From Desulfobacteraceae bacterium UBA5616 (GTDB taxonomy: Bacteria > Desulfobacterota > Desulfobacteria > Desulfobacterales > UBA5616): a DNA stretch of 34,887 nt. The stretch lies in assembly GCA_002423615.1 (NCBI GenBank), contig DIKO01000041.1, positions 230 through 35,116 of the forward strand, written 5' to 3'. The notes under the pieces were generated by a model. That model saw only the letters and a list, made by a program, of their open reading frames with translations. It had not been told where the DNA came from and did not search any database. Below, piece by piece: positions 1-8,717 of the stretch. A program made the translations under genes and the position numbers. Within the stretch, counting starts at the first letter, position 1; each line of letters opens with the position of its first letter.

Positions 1-47
1 TCTTCCAATACGCCGGGCCTTTTTTTTTGCTGAAAATCGGGTTTCGG

Positions 48-3026
48 CTAAATTTTATGAATCTTAAGCGGCCTTTCCATTTCCCGGCAGGCTTCCATGA
101 GTTGCGTCTCACCGGATATCACCGCCACAGCGCGCTTGTTGCTGTCCACATCGAAATAGGTGCCTGCCAGGTCCGCCACCTTTTTGCGGTTCACGGCAAG
201 AATCCCTTCTTTAAAAGCTTTTCGTTCATCGTCGGTAAGTTCGATGATCTTGCGGTAAAAGGCTTTTTTCCCCCTGGTTCCGGGTGAATCGGGCTTGTCG
301 ATTTCGGAACAGGCCTGCAGTATCGCTTCCTTGACGTCTTCATTATCGTAGACACCGGACTTCATAAAGTCCTCGACGCCGTCAAAAACATTAAGGGTAT
401 TGACGATGTGGGGGTCCCGGTATGAGGCGAGGCTGAAAATCCCATCTTCAGGGTTATACATGGCAAATCCGCCGTAGGCACCTCCCTTTTCCCGGATTTC
501 CCGGTGAAGATACATGCTCCGGATAAGTTTGGAGGCCACAAAAAGGGCCGGTGCGTCCTTGTGACCCAGACACACCGTCGGGAATGTGGCGGCTACAAAG
601 GAAACCGCCGAGGAAGTGCTCCATCCTTCATGAGGAAGTGCGGTTTCGGTTTTATAGAAACGCTCATTCGCATCCGGGAAGGCTTTCTCCGGCAATGCTC
701 CGGCAATTGCGCCGGCTCGGTGAGCCGCGGATTGAACCGCTTCATCCTCACCGATGAGTGCCGTCCGCAGGTTATGTTTGACCAATAGGGCTTCCTTGAT
801 CTGGAGCAGTTGTGCCGAGAATCTCTTGAGGTTTTCTTCAGAAACATCCGGGGTCATTTCCTTTACGGTCAACAACTGGTGGACGCCGTGCCACGATTCC
901 TCGTAATTTCGTGTTTCTGAAAAATATCTGGATGAGAGGGACATGGCGAGCCGGTGGCCGTTCTGAACGATTCCCGCTTCGAGTCCGGCCTGATATTGAA
1001 GTAACAGGGTTTTAATCCTTGCAAGGTCTCCCGGGAAAAAATCAGCGGTCAATTCTGCCAGTATGTCAAAGAGTCGATCCTTGTTCCGGTTCAGGCATTT
1101 TCCATCAAGGGAGAGAAAAGGGATGCATTCCCCGGTTTTGAACCCGGTACCGGCGTGGGCCGACATAACGATACCACCGGTATGGGCATCCATCAGCCGC
1201 GCCATACGGACATAATCCCGTTTCCGGGTCCCGATCTTTGTGAACATGTAACCAAAAAGAGGTACTCTTGAAACCAGTTCTGCCGGCAGATTTTGAATGT
1301 TCAGCACTCCTGAATAGTACAATATGCCGGAAGTCGGCTGATGATAGGCGAAAACTTTATCCATTCCCGGGCAATTCATTTCATCCACCCGGGTGATATC
1401 CGGGGGGATGTCGGTAATGGCCAGGGTAGGAAGGCATGAGGGATCGTCCGGGGAATCCTGGCGTTTTTTCAATGCCTCCTGGTCGGATCTGATCTTTTCG
1501 ATCTCTTCGGAAGACAAACCGGCTTTTATCCTTTTAAGTTCTTCCATGACCCGGGCCCGTTCCCTTTCTTCCATCAACGGGTCCGGAACCAGTGAAAAGG
1601 TCGTCCGGTGAAAATTATCGAGTAAATATTTTCGAATCAGGCCTTCGAAAAAACGGCCCTCGCCGATCTTTTTGCGGATAGCGGCGATATCGTCATCGAA
1701 CTGGAGCACCCGAACCGGATCCGCACCATGAAACCAGCTACCGGCAAACGCCATGATCAGCTGGATGCCGTAGGGATAGGGGGTGTTGGTCACCTCCTTG
1801 TGATGAAATTCCAGCTGGTGAATGGCGGATTCGATCATTTCTTTGTCGATGCCAACGGTGGTAAGATCTTCAAGGGTCTTGAAGATGATGGTTCGTATAC
1901 TCATCGTATCTTCTTTGGCCACATCCTTTAACCCGCAGGCGAAGAGGGTATCCCGATTGTCGTGATCGTAGCCGGTGCCGTCGCTTAAAGCCGTTCCCAG
2001 TCCTGAATCCATCAGGGCCTTTCGGAGAGGCGATGCAGCGTTTCCAAGGAGAATCCGCTCCAGGAGAAGCAGAGACAAAACATCGAAAGTATCGCGGATA
2101 TCCGCTACAAGCCATCCCATGCCCGCCTGACATTTTTTTTCAGGCGCTTCGTTTTTGTCGAGCGCATAGGCATATTCAACGGTTTTTTCCTGCTCCCATC
2201 GGGGTTGGGAGGGCACCCGGGTGTCCGGGTTGATTTTCGTAAAGCAGGCCAGAGCCTTTTTCTCTATGAAAGCCAGGTGATTCTTGAGCGGCAGGTTGCC
2301 GTACGTGTAAAAAAAAGCGTTGCTGGGATGGTAATGGTGTTGATGGAAGATCTTTAATTGTTCGTGGGTCAACCGGGGGATCTCCCGGGGATCCCCTCCG
2401 GAATTGTGCCGGTAGGTCGTGTCCGGGTACAATGCCTCCATGAGGGACCTGACCAGAACCTGGTAGGGAGAACTCATGGCGCCCTTCATCTCATTATAAA
2501 CAACCCCCTTGTAAACCAGGTGAAAATTTCCATCACCATTGCCGCCCGGTTCGATTTCCAGGCGATGCCCCTCCTGCTTGAAACTCAATTCGTCGATATT
2601 GGGGAAAAATACGGCATCCAGATAAACATCCATCAGATTGCGAAAATCCTGCGGGTTCTGGGTGGAAAATGGATACATTGTCCAGTCCGAGGCCGTAAAA
2701 GCATTCATGAAGGTATTGAGGCTCCTTTTCAGCATGGAGAAAAAAGGATCCCGTACCGGAAATTTTTTCGAACCGCACAGTACCGTGTGTTCCAATATGT
2801 GGGCTACGCCGGTGGAATCCGACGGAACGGTCTTAAACCCAACGGCAAATGCATTTTCCGTATCCTTGTTGCTGATGTGGATATGTTTGGCCAGGGTGGG
2901 TTCATGTACGAGCAGATAAAGGAATGCATCCATTTCCTTGAGGAAAACGATATTTTCAATCCGGTATCCTCCGATGTTTTCGCCCAAAGTCAATCCGGGA
3001 TTACGGCTGTCGGTGTGGTCATTCAT
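48..3026 (-). CDS. M16C (insulinase/PreP-like) metallopeptidase
   Basis: Predicted zinc peptidase of family M16C (presequence protease/Cym1 type), which in this family closes around and degrades short unfolded peptides. The inverted zinc motif HILEH is at residues 76-80, and the downstream Glu region (YNEMKGAMSSP) lies about 90 residues later, as the family expects. The protein has 992 residues, the usual length for a single-chain enzyme with two M16 halves and the M16C-associated middle region. No signal peptide is visible, so a cytoplasmic location is likely. The ATG at 3026 follows a GGAG sequence. It is the last gene of a minus-strand pair with the winged-helix gene at 3126-3503, separated by 99 bases. 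Family assignment is firm; the native substrate cannot be read from sequence. Confidence 0.93.
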   Translation of the reverse strand: MNDHTDSRNPGLTLGENIGGYRIENIVFLKEMDAFLYLLVHEPTLAKHIHISNKDTENAFAVGFKTVPSDSTGVAHILEHTVLCGSKKFPVRDPFFSMLKRSLNTFMNAFTASDWTMYPFSTQNPQDFRNLMDVYLDAVFFPNIDELSFKQEGHRLEIEPGGNGDGNFHLVYKGVVYNEMKGAMSSPYQVLVRSLMEALYPDTTYRHNSGGDPREIPRLTHEQLKIFHQHHYHPSNAFFYTYGNLPLKNHLAFIEKKALACFTKINPDTRVPSQPRWEQEKTVEYAYALDKNEAPEKKCQAGMGWLVADIRDTFDVLSLLLLERILLGNAASPLRKALMDSGLGTALSDGTGYDHDNRDTLFACGLKDVAKEDTMSIRTIIFKTLEDLTTVGIDKEMIESAIHQLEFHHKEVTNTPYPYGIQLIMAFAGSWFHGADPVRVLQFDDDIAAIRKKIGEGRFFEGLIRKYLLDNFHRTTFSLVPDPLMEERERARVMEELKRIKAGLSSEEIEKIRSDQEALKKRQDSPDDPSCLPTLAITDIPPDITRVDEMNCPGMDKVFAYHQPTSGILYYSGVLNIQNLPAELVSRVPLFGYMFTKIGTRKRDYVRMARLMDAHTGGIVMSAHAGTGFKTGECIPFLSLDGKCLNRNKDRLFDILAELTADFFPGDLARIKTLLLQYQAGLEAGIVQNGHRLAMSLSSRYFSETRNYEESWHGVHQLLTVKEMTPDVSEENLKRFSAQLLQIKEALLVKHNLRTALIGEDEAVQSAAHRAGAIAGALPEKAFPDANERFYKTETALPHEGWSTSSAVSFVAATFPTVCLGHKDAPALFVASKLIRSMYLHREIREKGGAYGGFAMYNPEDGIFSLASYRDPHIVNTLNVFDGVEDFMKSGVYDNEDVKEAILQACSEIDKPDSPGTRGKKAFYRKIIELTDDERKAFKEGILAVNRKKVADLAGTYFDVDSNKRAVAVISGETQLMEACREMERPLKIHKI

Positions 3027-3125
3027 TGAGGCTCCATTGATAGTATTGATAAATGGTTGATGGGGAAAACGGGTGTCTTTTCCCTTTAAAACGGCGTGAT
3101 GTTTAAATCGCGGGGAAATACTCCC

Positions 3126-3503
3126 TCAGGCAACATAAACGCCGCGACTTTTCCGCCGGATTTTCCCGGCCTTGTTCAAACGGTATATGATGTTGCGGAG
3201 TTTCTTTTCGTCAAATCCGGTTTTTTGGCCGATCTCGGTCAGCCCGACGCCTTTATCGGATTTTTTAATGACCCCCAGAACCGTGTCGGCAGCTTCTGAT
3301 AATCGTTTTTTGCTCCTGCCGCCCGGTCCTCCGGGAACGTGTCGGAGACCGGAGGTGCTGGAGAGGGATTTTAACATCTGTTCAATCCGGTCCAGTTTAT
3401 CCGACAGTTTTTCAATATCTTTCTTGGTGGGGATATGGTGCTGCTGGATAAAAAATTTAACCAGTGCATCGAAACTTACCGGTTTATTTTTTTTTCGCGT
3501 CAT
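3126..3503 (-). CDS. Small winged-helix (HTH) protein, hypothetical
   Basis: A 125-residue basic protein. Residues about 18-50 form a probable coiled coil (KKDIEKLSDKLDRIEQML). A Gly/Pro/Arg/Ser linker follows. The last 55 residues look like a winged helix: a helix pair (GLTEIGQKTGFDEKKLRNII), then a basic wing ending KAGKIRRKSRGVYVA. This resembles small DNA-binding proteins in which a tripartite helix-turn-helix judges DNA or RNA, but I do not recognise a named family. The ATG at 3503 has a GGAG element seven bases upstream. It is transcribed in the same direction as the M16 peptidase and divergently from rsmA. A role as a local transcription factor is an inference only. Confidence 0.7.
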   Translation of the reverse strand: MTRKKNKPVSFDALVKFFIQQHHIPTKKDIEKLSDKLDRIEQMLKSLSSTSGLRHVPGGPGGRSKKRLSEAADTVLGVIKKSDKGVGLTEIGQKTGFDEKKLRNIIYRLNKAGKIRRKSRGVYVA

Positions 3504-3742
3504 ATGGGGCTCCTGCGTTTTCAGAATATGTAACCCAAAGAAATTTTAGGATAAATACCTATTTCGAAACGGACAAAAAGTCAAGCTAAACCAAAGCGCC
3601 CGTTTTTTTCCCGGGTTTATGCATCGAGTCGGAGACGCAAAGACGGGAATGATTGAAAATCTCCTGGATTCATGATAACCGATGCTTCAGGGTTTAACAT
3701 GATAAACCGGTGTAATTAGAATAGAAAAACTTTAACCGAGCT
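3504..3742. promoter_or_regulatory. Divergent intergenic region upstream of rsmA
   Basis: This 239-base gap separates the divergent winged-helix gene and rsmA. It must hold promoters for both. The clearest structure is a 6-bp inverted repeat GGTTTA-N6-TAAACC at 3691-3708, ending 34 bases before the rsmA ATG. I could not fit a convincing -35/-10 pair. Whether the repeat is an operator for the neighbouring winged-helix protein is speculation. Confidence 0.25.
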
Positions 3743-4594
3743 ATGACATCCCCCTCAAGACTGCTTAAGGCATGGAATTTAGGGCCAAATAAGGCTCTGG
3801 GCCAGAATTTTTTATCAGACCCGTCGGTGCCGGACCGAATCGTCGCCCTGGGCGGCATTTCCGCAGAAGACAGGGTGCTTGAAGTCGGAGCGGGACTCGG
3901 GGCGTTGACCATTTCGCTGGCAAAAAAGGCCAAGGCGGTTCTGGCCGTTGAAAAAGATACTCGGTTCATGGAATTGCTGAAAGCCGAAATATTGATGAAC
4001 CGGCTTGAAAATGTGGAGGTTCTCGCCGGTGATATCCTGAATTTTGATATTCCCGCTTTTGCCGGTAATGAAGGCCGGAAAATTGTCGTGGCGGGAAATC
4101 TTCCCTACAACATTTCATCTCAGGTTCTCGTCCAGCTGGTCCTGGCACGCCATTCAATTCGAAAAGCGGTAATCATGCTGCAGAAGGAACTGGCGCTGCG
4201 CATTATAGAGCCGGCGGGCAGCCGGCAATATGGCCGTATCTCCGTTATGATGCAGTACTGTGCCGATATTTTCAAAATTATGGAAATCAAGGCCGACCGC
4301 TTTTTCCCCAGGCCTAAAATCGATTCGGTGGTGCTGGACATCCGTTTCAGGGAAAACATCGAATATCCGGCCGGGGACGAGGGGTTTTTGTTTAAAGTGG
4401 TTAAAGCCGCTTTCGGTCAAAGGCGCAAGACCCTTAAGAACGCCTTAATGGGAAGCGAGCTTCACCTGGATGCCGAGACATCGTCCCGGGTACTTCAAAA
4501 AGCGGGCATCGACCCCATCCGGAGGGCGGAATCACTGGAGGTCCCCGAGTTCGTCAGGCTCAGCAACATCATTACGGAAACCGTGGCAGGATGA
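3743..4594 (+). CDS. rsmA: 16S rRNA (adenine1518-N6/adenine1519-N6)-dimethyltransferase
   Basis: RsmA/KsgA dimethylates two adjacent adenines in helix 45 of 16S rRNA during 30S maturation, using S-adenosylmethionine. The 283-residue length fits. The N-terminal KALGQNFL motif, the SAM-binding loop LEVGAGLGALT (about residues 46-56) and the catalytic NLPY motif (119-122) are all present. The family hallmark FFPRPKIDSVV and the C-terminal GQRRKTLKNAL follow in order. The start at 3743 leaves a normal N-terminus. The gene overlaps the NUDIX gene downstream by four bases (ATGA), which suggests translational coupling. Confidence 0.97.
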   Translation: MTSPSRLLKAWNLGPNKALGQNFLSDPSVPDRIVALGGISAEDRVLEVGAGLGALTISLAKKAKAVLAVEKDTRFMELLKAEILMNRLENVEVLAGDILNFDIPAFAGNEGRKIVVAGNLPYNISSQVLVQLVLARHSIRKAVIMLQKELALRIIEPAGSRQYGRISVMMQYCADIFKIMEIKADRFFPRPKIDSVVLDIRFRENIEYPAGDEGFLFKVVKAAFGQRRKTLKNALMGSELHLDAETSSRVLQKAGIDPIRRAESLEVPEFVRLSNIITETVAG

Positions 4595-5016
4595 CGAATT
4601 ATGAATATCCGGATGCTCCCCGGGTGGGCGTGGGGGCGGTTATTTTCAGGGACGATTGCGTTCTTTTGATTAAACGCGGAAAATCGCCCTCCAAGGGGAT
4701 GTGGACGGTTCCCGGCGGAAAACTGGAACTCGGGGAGACATTACAACAAGCCGCTGAGCGGGAAGTGCTTGAGGAAACGGGGGTCTCGGTAATTGCTAAA
4801 AATCCTGTTCACATATTTGACATGGTGGCCAGGGAAAACGATGGCCGGATAAAATATCATTATGTGATCGTGGATGTCGAAGCCCAATACATCAGCGGAG
4901 AACCCCGGGCCGGCGACGATGCTGACGATGCCAGGTGGGTCCGGTTCGATGACCTGAAACAACTTGGCGTGGGTGAGCGCACGGTTGCCGTTCTGAAAAA
5001 ATTTATCGATCTGTAA
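4591..5016 (+). CDS. NUDIX hydrolase (ADP-ribose pyrophosphatase-like)
   Basis: A 141-residue single-domain NUDIX hydrolase. It cleaves a nucleoside diphosphate linked to another moiety. The full Nudix box is visible (GGKLELGETLQQAAEREVLE, then ETGV) at about residues 34-57, with all acidic metal ligands. The N-terminal PRVGVGAVIF strand and the late RWVRFDDL segment are typical of the ADP-ribose pyrophosphatase/MutT-like group. The exact substrate cannot be assigned. Its ATG overlaps the rsmA stop in an ATGA arrangement, so the two are probably co-translated. It is unrelated in detail to the NUDIX protein at the right end of the window. Confidence 0.92.
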   Translation: MTNYEYPDAPRVGVGAVIFRDDCVLLIKRGKSPSKGMWTVPGGKLELGETLQQAAEREVLEETGVSVIAKNPVHIFDMVARENDGRIKYHYVIVDVEAQYISGEPRAGDDADDARWVRFDDLKQLGVGERTVAVLKKFIDL

Positions 5017-5095
5017 TTTGCAGTATGTCTGCAGCCTGACCGGAAAGGATCCCACCGGGGCCAAACAAAGCCTCCGGGTCATGAAAAGAGAGGAT

Positions 5096-5362
5096 ATGGA
5101 AAAAAACAATACATCAAAAGCCGATCAACATCAAAGAGGTATACTGGATCGTATTTTACGTCCCGCCCCCAAAGACGAGAACCTCGTAAGAATATTTTTT
5201 TGGGTATCTATTATCTCATGCCTCCTTCTGCCGCGGATTTTCGAGGTTTTAGCCCACAATCAGCTATGGAATGTGATTTCTGTGGCGTGGCTTGGTTTGG
5301 CGGTTTTTCTTCGGGTTAAGGTTCATATCAGCCCAAAGCCTTCGAAAAAGGACGACGCCTGA
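5096..5362 (+). CDS. Small inner-membrane protein, hypothetical
   Basis: About 88 residues from the ATG at 5096. A charged N-terminus (ILRPAPKDENLVR) precedes two hydrophobic segments, FFWVSIISCLLLP and VISVAWLGLAVFL, joined by a short loop and ending in a Lys-rich tail. This predicts a two-pass membrane protein with both ends cytoplasmic. The purine-rich AGAGAGGA at 5087-5094 is close to this ATG, and the ATG at 5081 is an alternative start. I do not recognise the family. It follows the rsmA-NUDIX pair on the same strand and could be co-transcribed. Confidence 0.55.
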   Translation: MEKNNTSKADQHQRGILDRILRPAPKDENLVRIFFWVSIISCLLLPRIFEVLAHNQLWNVISVAWLGLAVFLRVKVHISPKPSKKDDA

Positions 5363-5416
5363 TTCCGGCAGTCCGGTTGACGGACAGTGTCTTGCAGGAA
5401 CGAAGGAACCCGCCGG

Positions 5417-5953
5417 CTATCGCCAGAATTCAGGGTACCGCCGGCCGGCGGGAATATTGTTGACGATCAGCGCCACCAGCAGCATCACCGCAGCACCCAG
5501 GGCTGTCGGCATGAGAACGTAAAAATACCCGAGCTCGTGAACCGACTGTCCGCCGATCACCGCGATCAGGGCCGTGGCGCCGCCCGGCGGATGAAGGGTT
5601 TTGGTCAGATGCATGGCGGCAATGGATAAGGAGACAGCCAAAGCCGCGGCCAGCCAGAGCTGATTGCCGAAAAACTGAAACACCGCGACGCCGATGACCG
5701 CAGAGAGCACATGCCCGCCGATCAGATTCCGGGGCTGGGCCAAAGGGCTTCGGGGAGCCCCGTATATCAGGACGGCCGAAGCCCCAAAGGACCCGATGAT
5801 CATCGTCAGTCCGAAACGATCCAAAACCTGTAAATGGATCAGCCCCACGGCCGCAATGCCCAGGAAGCTGCCGATCCAGGACCATATTATTTCCATAGGG
5901 GAGACCCGCGGTGGACTCTGGGTATTTCCCTTCATTTTATCGAAGTATGGCAT
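5417..5953 (-). CDS. HPP family integral membrane protein
   Basis: A 178-residue, four-helix membrane protein of the HPP family. The signature is visible: GSFGASAVLIYGAPRSPLAQ, then PRNLIGGHVLSAVIGV and TKTLHPPGGATALIAVIGG, which contains the HPP motif. Plant and cyanobacterial relatives have been linked to nitrite transport; the role in this organism is unknown. The ATG at 5953 has AAGGAAAAG upstream, 12 bases after the stop of the CBS-domain gene. The two are therefore almost certainly one transcript. HPP domains are often found next to or fused with CBS domains, so the CBS protein may regulate this membrane protein. Confidence 0.9.
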   Translation of the reverse strand: MPYFDKMKGNTQSPPRVSPMEIIWSWIGSFLGIAAVGLIHLQVLDRFGLTMIIGSFGASAVLIYGAPRSPLAQPRNLIGGHVLSAVIGVAVFQFFGNQLWLAAALAVSLSIAAMHLTKTLHPPGGATALIAVIGGQSVHELGYFYVLMPTALGAAVMLLVALIVNNIPAGRRYPEFWR

Positions 5954-5965
5954 TGGCTTTTCCTT

Positions 5966-6562
5966 TTACCCGAGAAGACAATAGGAATTCACAAGATCCG
6001 AACGCGTCACGATGCCGAGTGGTTTTCCCTGCGCATCGACAATGGGAAGCCGGTTGATCCCGGCGGAGATGAACAGGGCTGAAATATCGGCAACGGAAAT
6101 ATCTTCGTCTGCAGTGACCGGAGGCGTTGTCATGATATCCCGGAGGGCCTTTTTCCGCACCGGCGCTGCCAGGCATCCTTTGTTCCGGAGGCAGTCGGCG
6201 ATGATTCCCATAAAAGATCCGATGCCCTCCGTTCCCATGGCTTTAAAGAAATCCTTTTCGGAAACGACTCCCACGATTATTCCCATGGCGTCAATCACCG
6301 GCGCACCGGAAATCTTTTTCTCCGCCAGCAAGCCGGCGGTTTGAATCAAATCCATGTCCAGGTGAGCCACGTATACGGGTGTGCTCATAATGTCCCCGGC
6401 TTTAATGGAAGTCATCATCCGGTTGAGCGCATGGGCATACGCGGCCCGATATACCTCCTTGAAGTCTCCGGGGGTGATGTCGACATATCCCTGCATGGCG
6501 GTCATGGCTTTCAGCACATCTTCGTCGGAAATTTCCACTAGCGTGTTTTTGCTCTTGTTCAT
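5966..6562 (-). CDS. Tandem CBS-domain protein
   Basis: Two CBS motifs form a probable Bateman module that binds an adenine nucleotide and acts as a sensor. The first copy carries DIMSTPVYVAHLDMDLIQTA and VVSEKDFF; the second carries DIMTTPPVTADEDISVADIS, INRLPIVD and GIVTRSDLV. About 55 residues precede the first copy and contain no recognised domain. I place the start at 6562, where AGGAG lies nine bases upstream; a longer open frame extends to 6742 but its extra 60 residues look unconserved. The HPP membrane protein follows after 12 bases, so a partner role is likely. Confidence 0.88.
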   Translation of the reverse strand: MNKSKNTLVEISDEDVLKAMTAMQGYVDITPGDFKEVYRAAYAHALNRMMTSIKAGDIMSTPVYVAHLDMDLIQTAGLLAEKKISGAPVIDAMGIIVGVVSEKDFFKAMGTEGIGSFMGIIADCLRNKGCLAAPVRKKALRDIMTTPPVTADEDISVADISALFISAGINRLPIVDAQGKPLGIVTRSDLVNSYCLLG

Positions 6563-6725
6563 TTTATTATTCTCCTGATCCCCATCCGGAAAACGTCCTT
6601 CACCGGCCATTTCCTCGGTTCGGCCGCCCCGGATGGGATAAATCCGCTGTTCCAACATAGCGGATGATGACTTCTTTGCCCAGCACATATAGTTAGTGAG
6701 GTTTAAACGGGCTTGATTCACCGTT

Positions 6726-6947
6726 TTAATTTTCCATGTCAAATGAAATGGGAATGGCGCAGGTGATGGGGAATTCCATTACCTGTCCCGGGCTGATAAC
6801 AAAAATTTGATCATTATGACTGATTTTAATCGGTGCCCGATCACTTGGCAATACGTATATCCTCAGGATGGATGAGTCGACATCGATTTCCAGCGTATGA
6901 CCCATATATCGAAGATGCATATGACATTTTTTTAATATGATCCAGGT
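6726..6947 (-). pseudogene. Remnant of a GH65 glycoside phosphorylase, C-terminal domain only
   Basis: The frame from an in-frame TGA at 6948-6950 to a stop at 6726 encodes only the small beta-sheet domain that closes GH65 maltose/kojibiose/trehalose phosphorylases. The family pattern is W-x-L-x-F-x-YRGH-x-L-x-(I/V)-x-V. Here it reads W..LKKCHMHLRYMGHTLEIDV, then a glycine-led turn and a final EFPI strand. The catalytic barrel and N-terminal beta-sandwich are missing. An ATG at 6920 could start a 64-residue product but has no clear ribosome-binding site. I read it as the 3' stub of a deleted gene. A standalone small protein is the alternative. Confidence 0.5.
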
Positions 6948-7035
6948 TCATTTGTTAACCCCCCTTTCGAGGAACTGGGAAATTGTTCGGGCTATAAGCA
7001 CCTTAAAAATACCCGCGTAAGATACACGATCGTCC

Positions 7036-7791
7036 TTAAACGACGGAGACGCCTCGTTCCTTGAGATAATTCTTGAGCTCCGGAATGGCGATGATATTGA
7101 AATGGAAGACGGAAGCAGCCAGAAGGATCGTTGCCCCCGCCTCAACGGCATCGTAGAAATGCTCAAGTTTTCCAGCACCGCCGGAAGCCACCACCTGAGC
7201 GGAAGTTGCCGCCTTGATCTTGCGAATCAGCGGCAAATCATACCCTGTTTTCACACCGTCAGTTGTTTTGCTGGTAGGAAGGATGACGGATACCCCATAT
7301 CCGTCGACTTTCCTGGCCCATTCAACGGCATCTACGCCGGTCGGGGTTCGACCCCCATCAATGTAAACTTCATACCCCGATGGCAATGCCTTGTTTGCGG
7401 CTGCATCAATGGCTACAGTGACACGCCGGGCACCCAACTCCGTGACCATCTCCCTGATGATCTCGGGGTTTCGAAAGGCGGCGGTGCTGGTGGAAATTTT
7501 ATCGGCTCCGGCCTGCAAGACAGCGGCTGCCGAGGCGACGTCGTTGATTCCACCGCCTACCGTGAATGGGACTGATGCCGCTTCAGCAACTTTTTTGACC
7601 ACATCTATCATGGTGGACCGGCCTTCGATGGTTGCGGTAATATCCAGGAGGGCGATTTCATCCGCCCCGGCCCGGCAGTAAGCAAGACAACACACCACAG
7701 GATCACCCGCATCGCGAATGTCAACGAATTGAATACCTTTCACCACTCTCCCATTCTGCATGTCCAGACAGGGCATAATCTTTACGGTCAT
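7036..7791 (-). CDS. hisF: Imidazole glycerol phosphate synthase cyclase subunit (HisF), divergent
   Basis: A 251-residue (beta/alpha)8 barrel of the HisA/HisF family. HisF normally uses ammonia from HisH to turn PRFAR into imidazole glycerol phosphate and AICAR. PCLDMQNGRVVKG with the first catalytic Asp, VPFTVGGGI, KISTSTAA, VAIDAAANK with the second catalytic Asp, YEVYIDGGR and VVASGGAG are all visible. The usual LLTSMDRDGTKSGYD segment reads ILPTSKTTDGVKTGYD, which is divergent. I chose the ATG at 7791 because AAAGGA lies six bases upstream; an ATG at 7797 abuts the same element. No hisH, hisA or hisI lies in the window, so it may be a stray his gene or a paralogue with another amidotransferase partner. 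Confidence 0.85.
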   Translation of the reverse strand: MTVKIMPCLDMQNGRVVKGIQFVDIRDAGDPVVCCLAYCRAGADEIALLDITATIEGRSTMIDVVKKVAEAASVPFTVGGGINDVASAAAVLQAGADKISTSTAAFRNPEIIREMVTELGARRVTVAIDAAANKALPSGYEVYIDGGRTPTGVDAVEWARKVDGYGVSVILPTSKTTDGVKTGYDLPLIRKIKAATSAQVVASGGAGKLEHFYDAVEAGATILLAASVFHFNIIAIPELKNYLKERGVSVV

Positions 7792-7996
7792 TTTCATTCC
7801 TTTCGTAGTAGGGGCTTCCTGCGTTCAAAAGATCCACCTGTTATCGACACAACAGGAGTTTTATCCGCTAAATGGCCTTGGTATCGTTTACCCCGGGTCC
7901 CCCTGTTGAATTTGCAGCCAAATCGTTTTGATTGAGGATGGGGGCCGACCATACCGGTTTCGCGGAGATCTGAAAACTTTAATAACAGAGTGAATA

Positions 7997-8713
7997 TTGA
8001 AAAATCTATACCATAATAAATCATCCTTGTCATGGCAGGAATTCATCGCAACGATTCAGGCCTTACGTTCCGATCCGAAACTCCGTGTGGCCGTATTGAC
8101 CGGTGCCGGAGCAAAAAGTTTTATCGGCGGAGCGGATATATCTGAATTGAGGGACTTGAACCCGGAAAGCGCACGTGATTTCCTGACGCTGATACACAGG
8201 GTCTGCAGCGCACTGAGGTTGCTGCCGGTCCCTGTTATTGCGCGTATCAACGGGTATTGCCTTGGGGCAGGTCTTGAGGTGGCGGCGGCATGTGACATGC
8301 GCGTCTCAACCGAAGACGCTGTTTTCGGTATGCCTGAAGTTAAGGTGGGGATTCCTTCTGTAATTGAAGCGGCCCTCCTGACAAACCTGATAGGATGGGG
8401 AAAAACAAGGGTGCTTTGCTACACCGGTGAAAATATCCAGGCCAAAGAAGCCTTGAATTGGGGACTTGTTGAAAAAATCGTCCCTGCGGACGAATTGGAT
8501 GAAGCAGTGGCGCAATGGACGTCTTCCATACTGGAGGCCGGGCCCAACGCGATAAGATTACAGAAAGAATTGATCGGGTATTGGGAAAAAATGTCCGTCG
8601 GTGACGCTGTGCAGGAAGGCATCAGGTCAATCGGGAAGGCCTACGAAACTGATGAGCCGTTTCGCATGCTTTCCGCTCAGATCAGTAAACTGCAGGGCCG
8701 CAATAAAGGATAA
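7997..8713 (+). CDS. Enoyl-CoA hydratase/isomerase family protein, N-terminally truncated
   Basis: A crotonase-fold protein. The oxyanion-hole segments (FIGGADI and NGYCLGAGLE) are visible, and so are both Glu residues expected of a hydratase: GLEVAAACD and MPEVKVGIP. The C-terminal trimerisation helices look complete. The N-terminus is abnormal: the match begins at SLSWQEFIATIQALRSD, and the family's opening strand (IATITLNRP) is absent. No in-frame ATG occurs before about residue 99, and the open frame begins with TTG at 7997. A GTG at 7990 in another frame reads VNIEKSIP then stops, like a normal crotonase start. An internal deletion near 8015 would explain both. The product may be inactive. 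Confidence 0.72.
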   Translation: MKNLYHNKSSLSWQEFIATIQALRSDPKLRVAVLTGAGAKSFIGGADISELRDLNPESARDFLTLIHRVCSALRLLPVPVIARINGYCLGAGLEVAAACDMRVSTEDAVFGMPEVKVGIPSVIEAALLTNLIGWGKTRVLCYTGENIQAKEALNWGLVEKIVPADELDEAVAQWTSSILEAGPNAIRLQKELIGYWEKMSVGDAVQEGIRSIGKAYETDEPFRMLSAQISKLQGRNKG

Positions 8714-8717
8714 CGGG

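Noticed and set aside
1..47. Terminator at the left edge (T run at 20-28)
   Set aside because: Only half of any hairpin would be inside the window, so it cannot be judged.
2358..3029. A 223-codon frame on the plus strand
   Set aside because: Antisense to the N-terminal half of the M16 peptidase with its intact HILEH motif.
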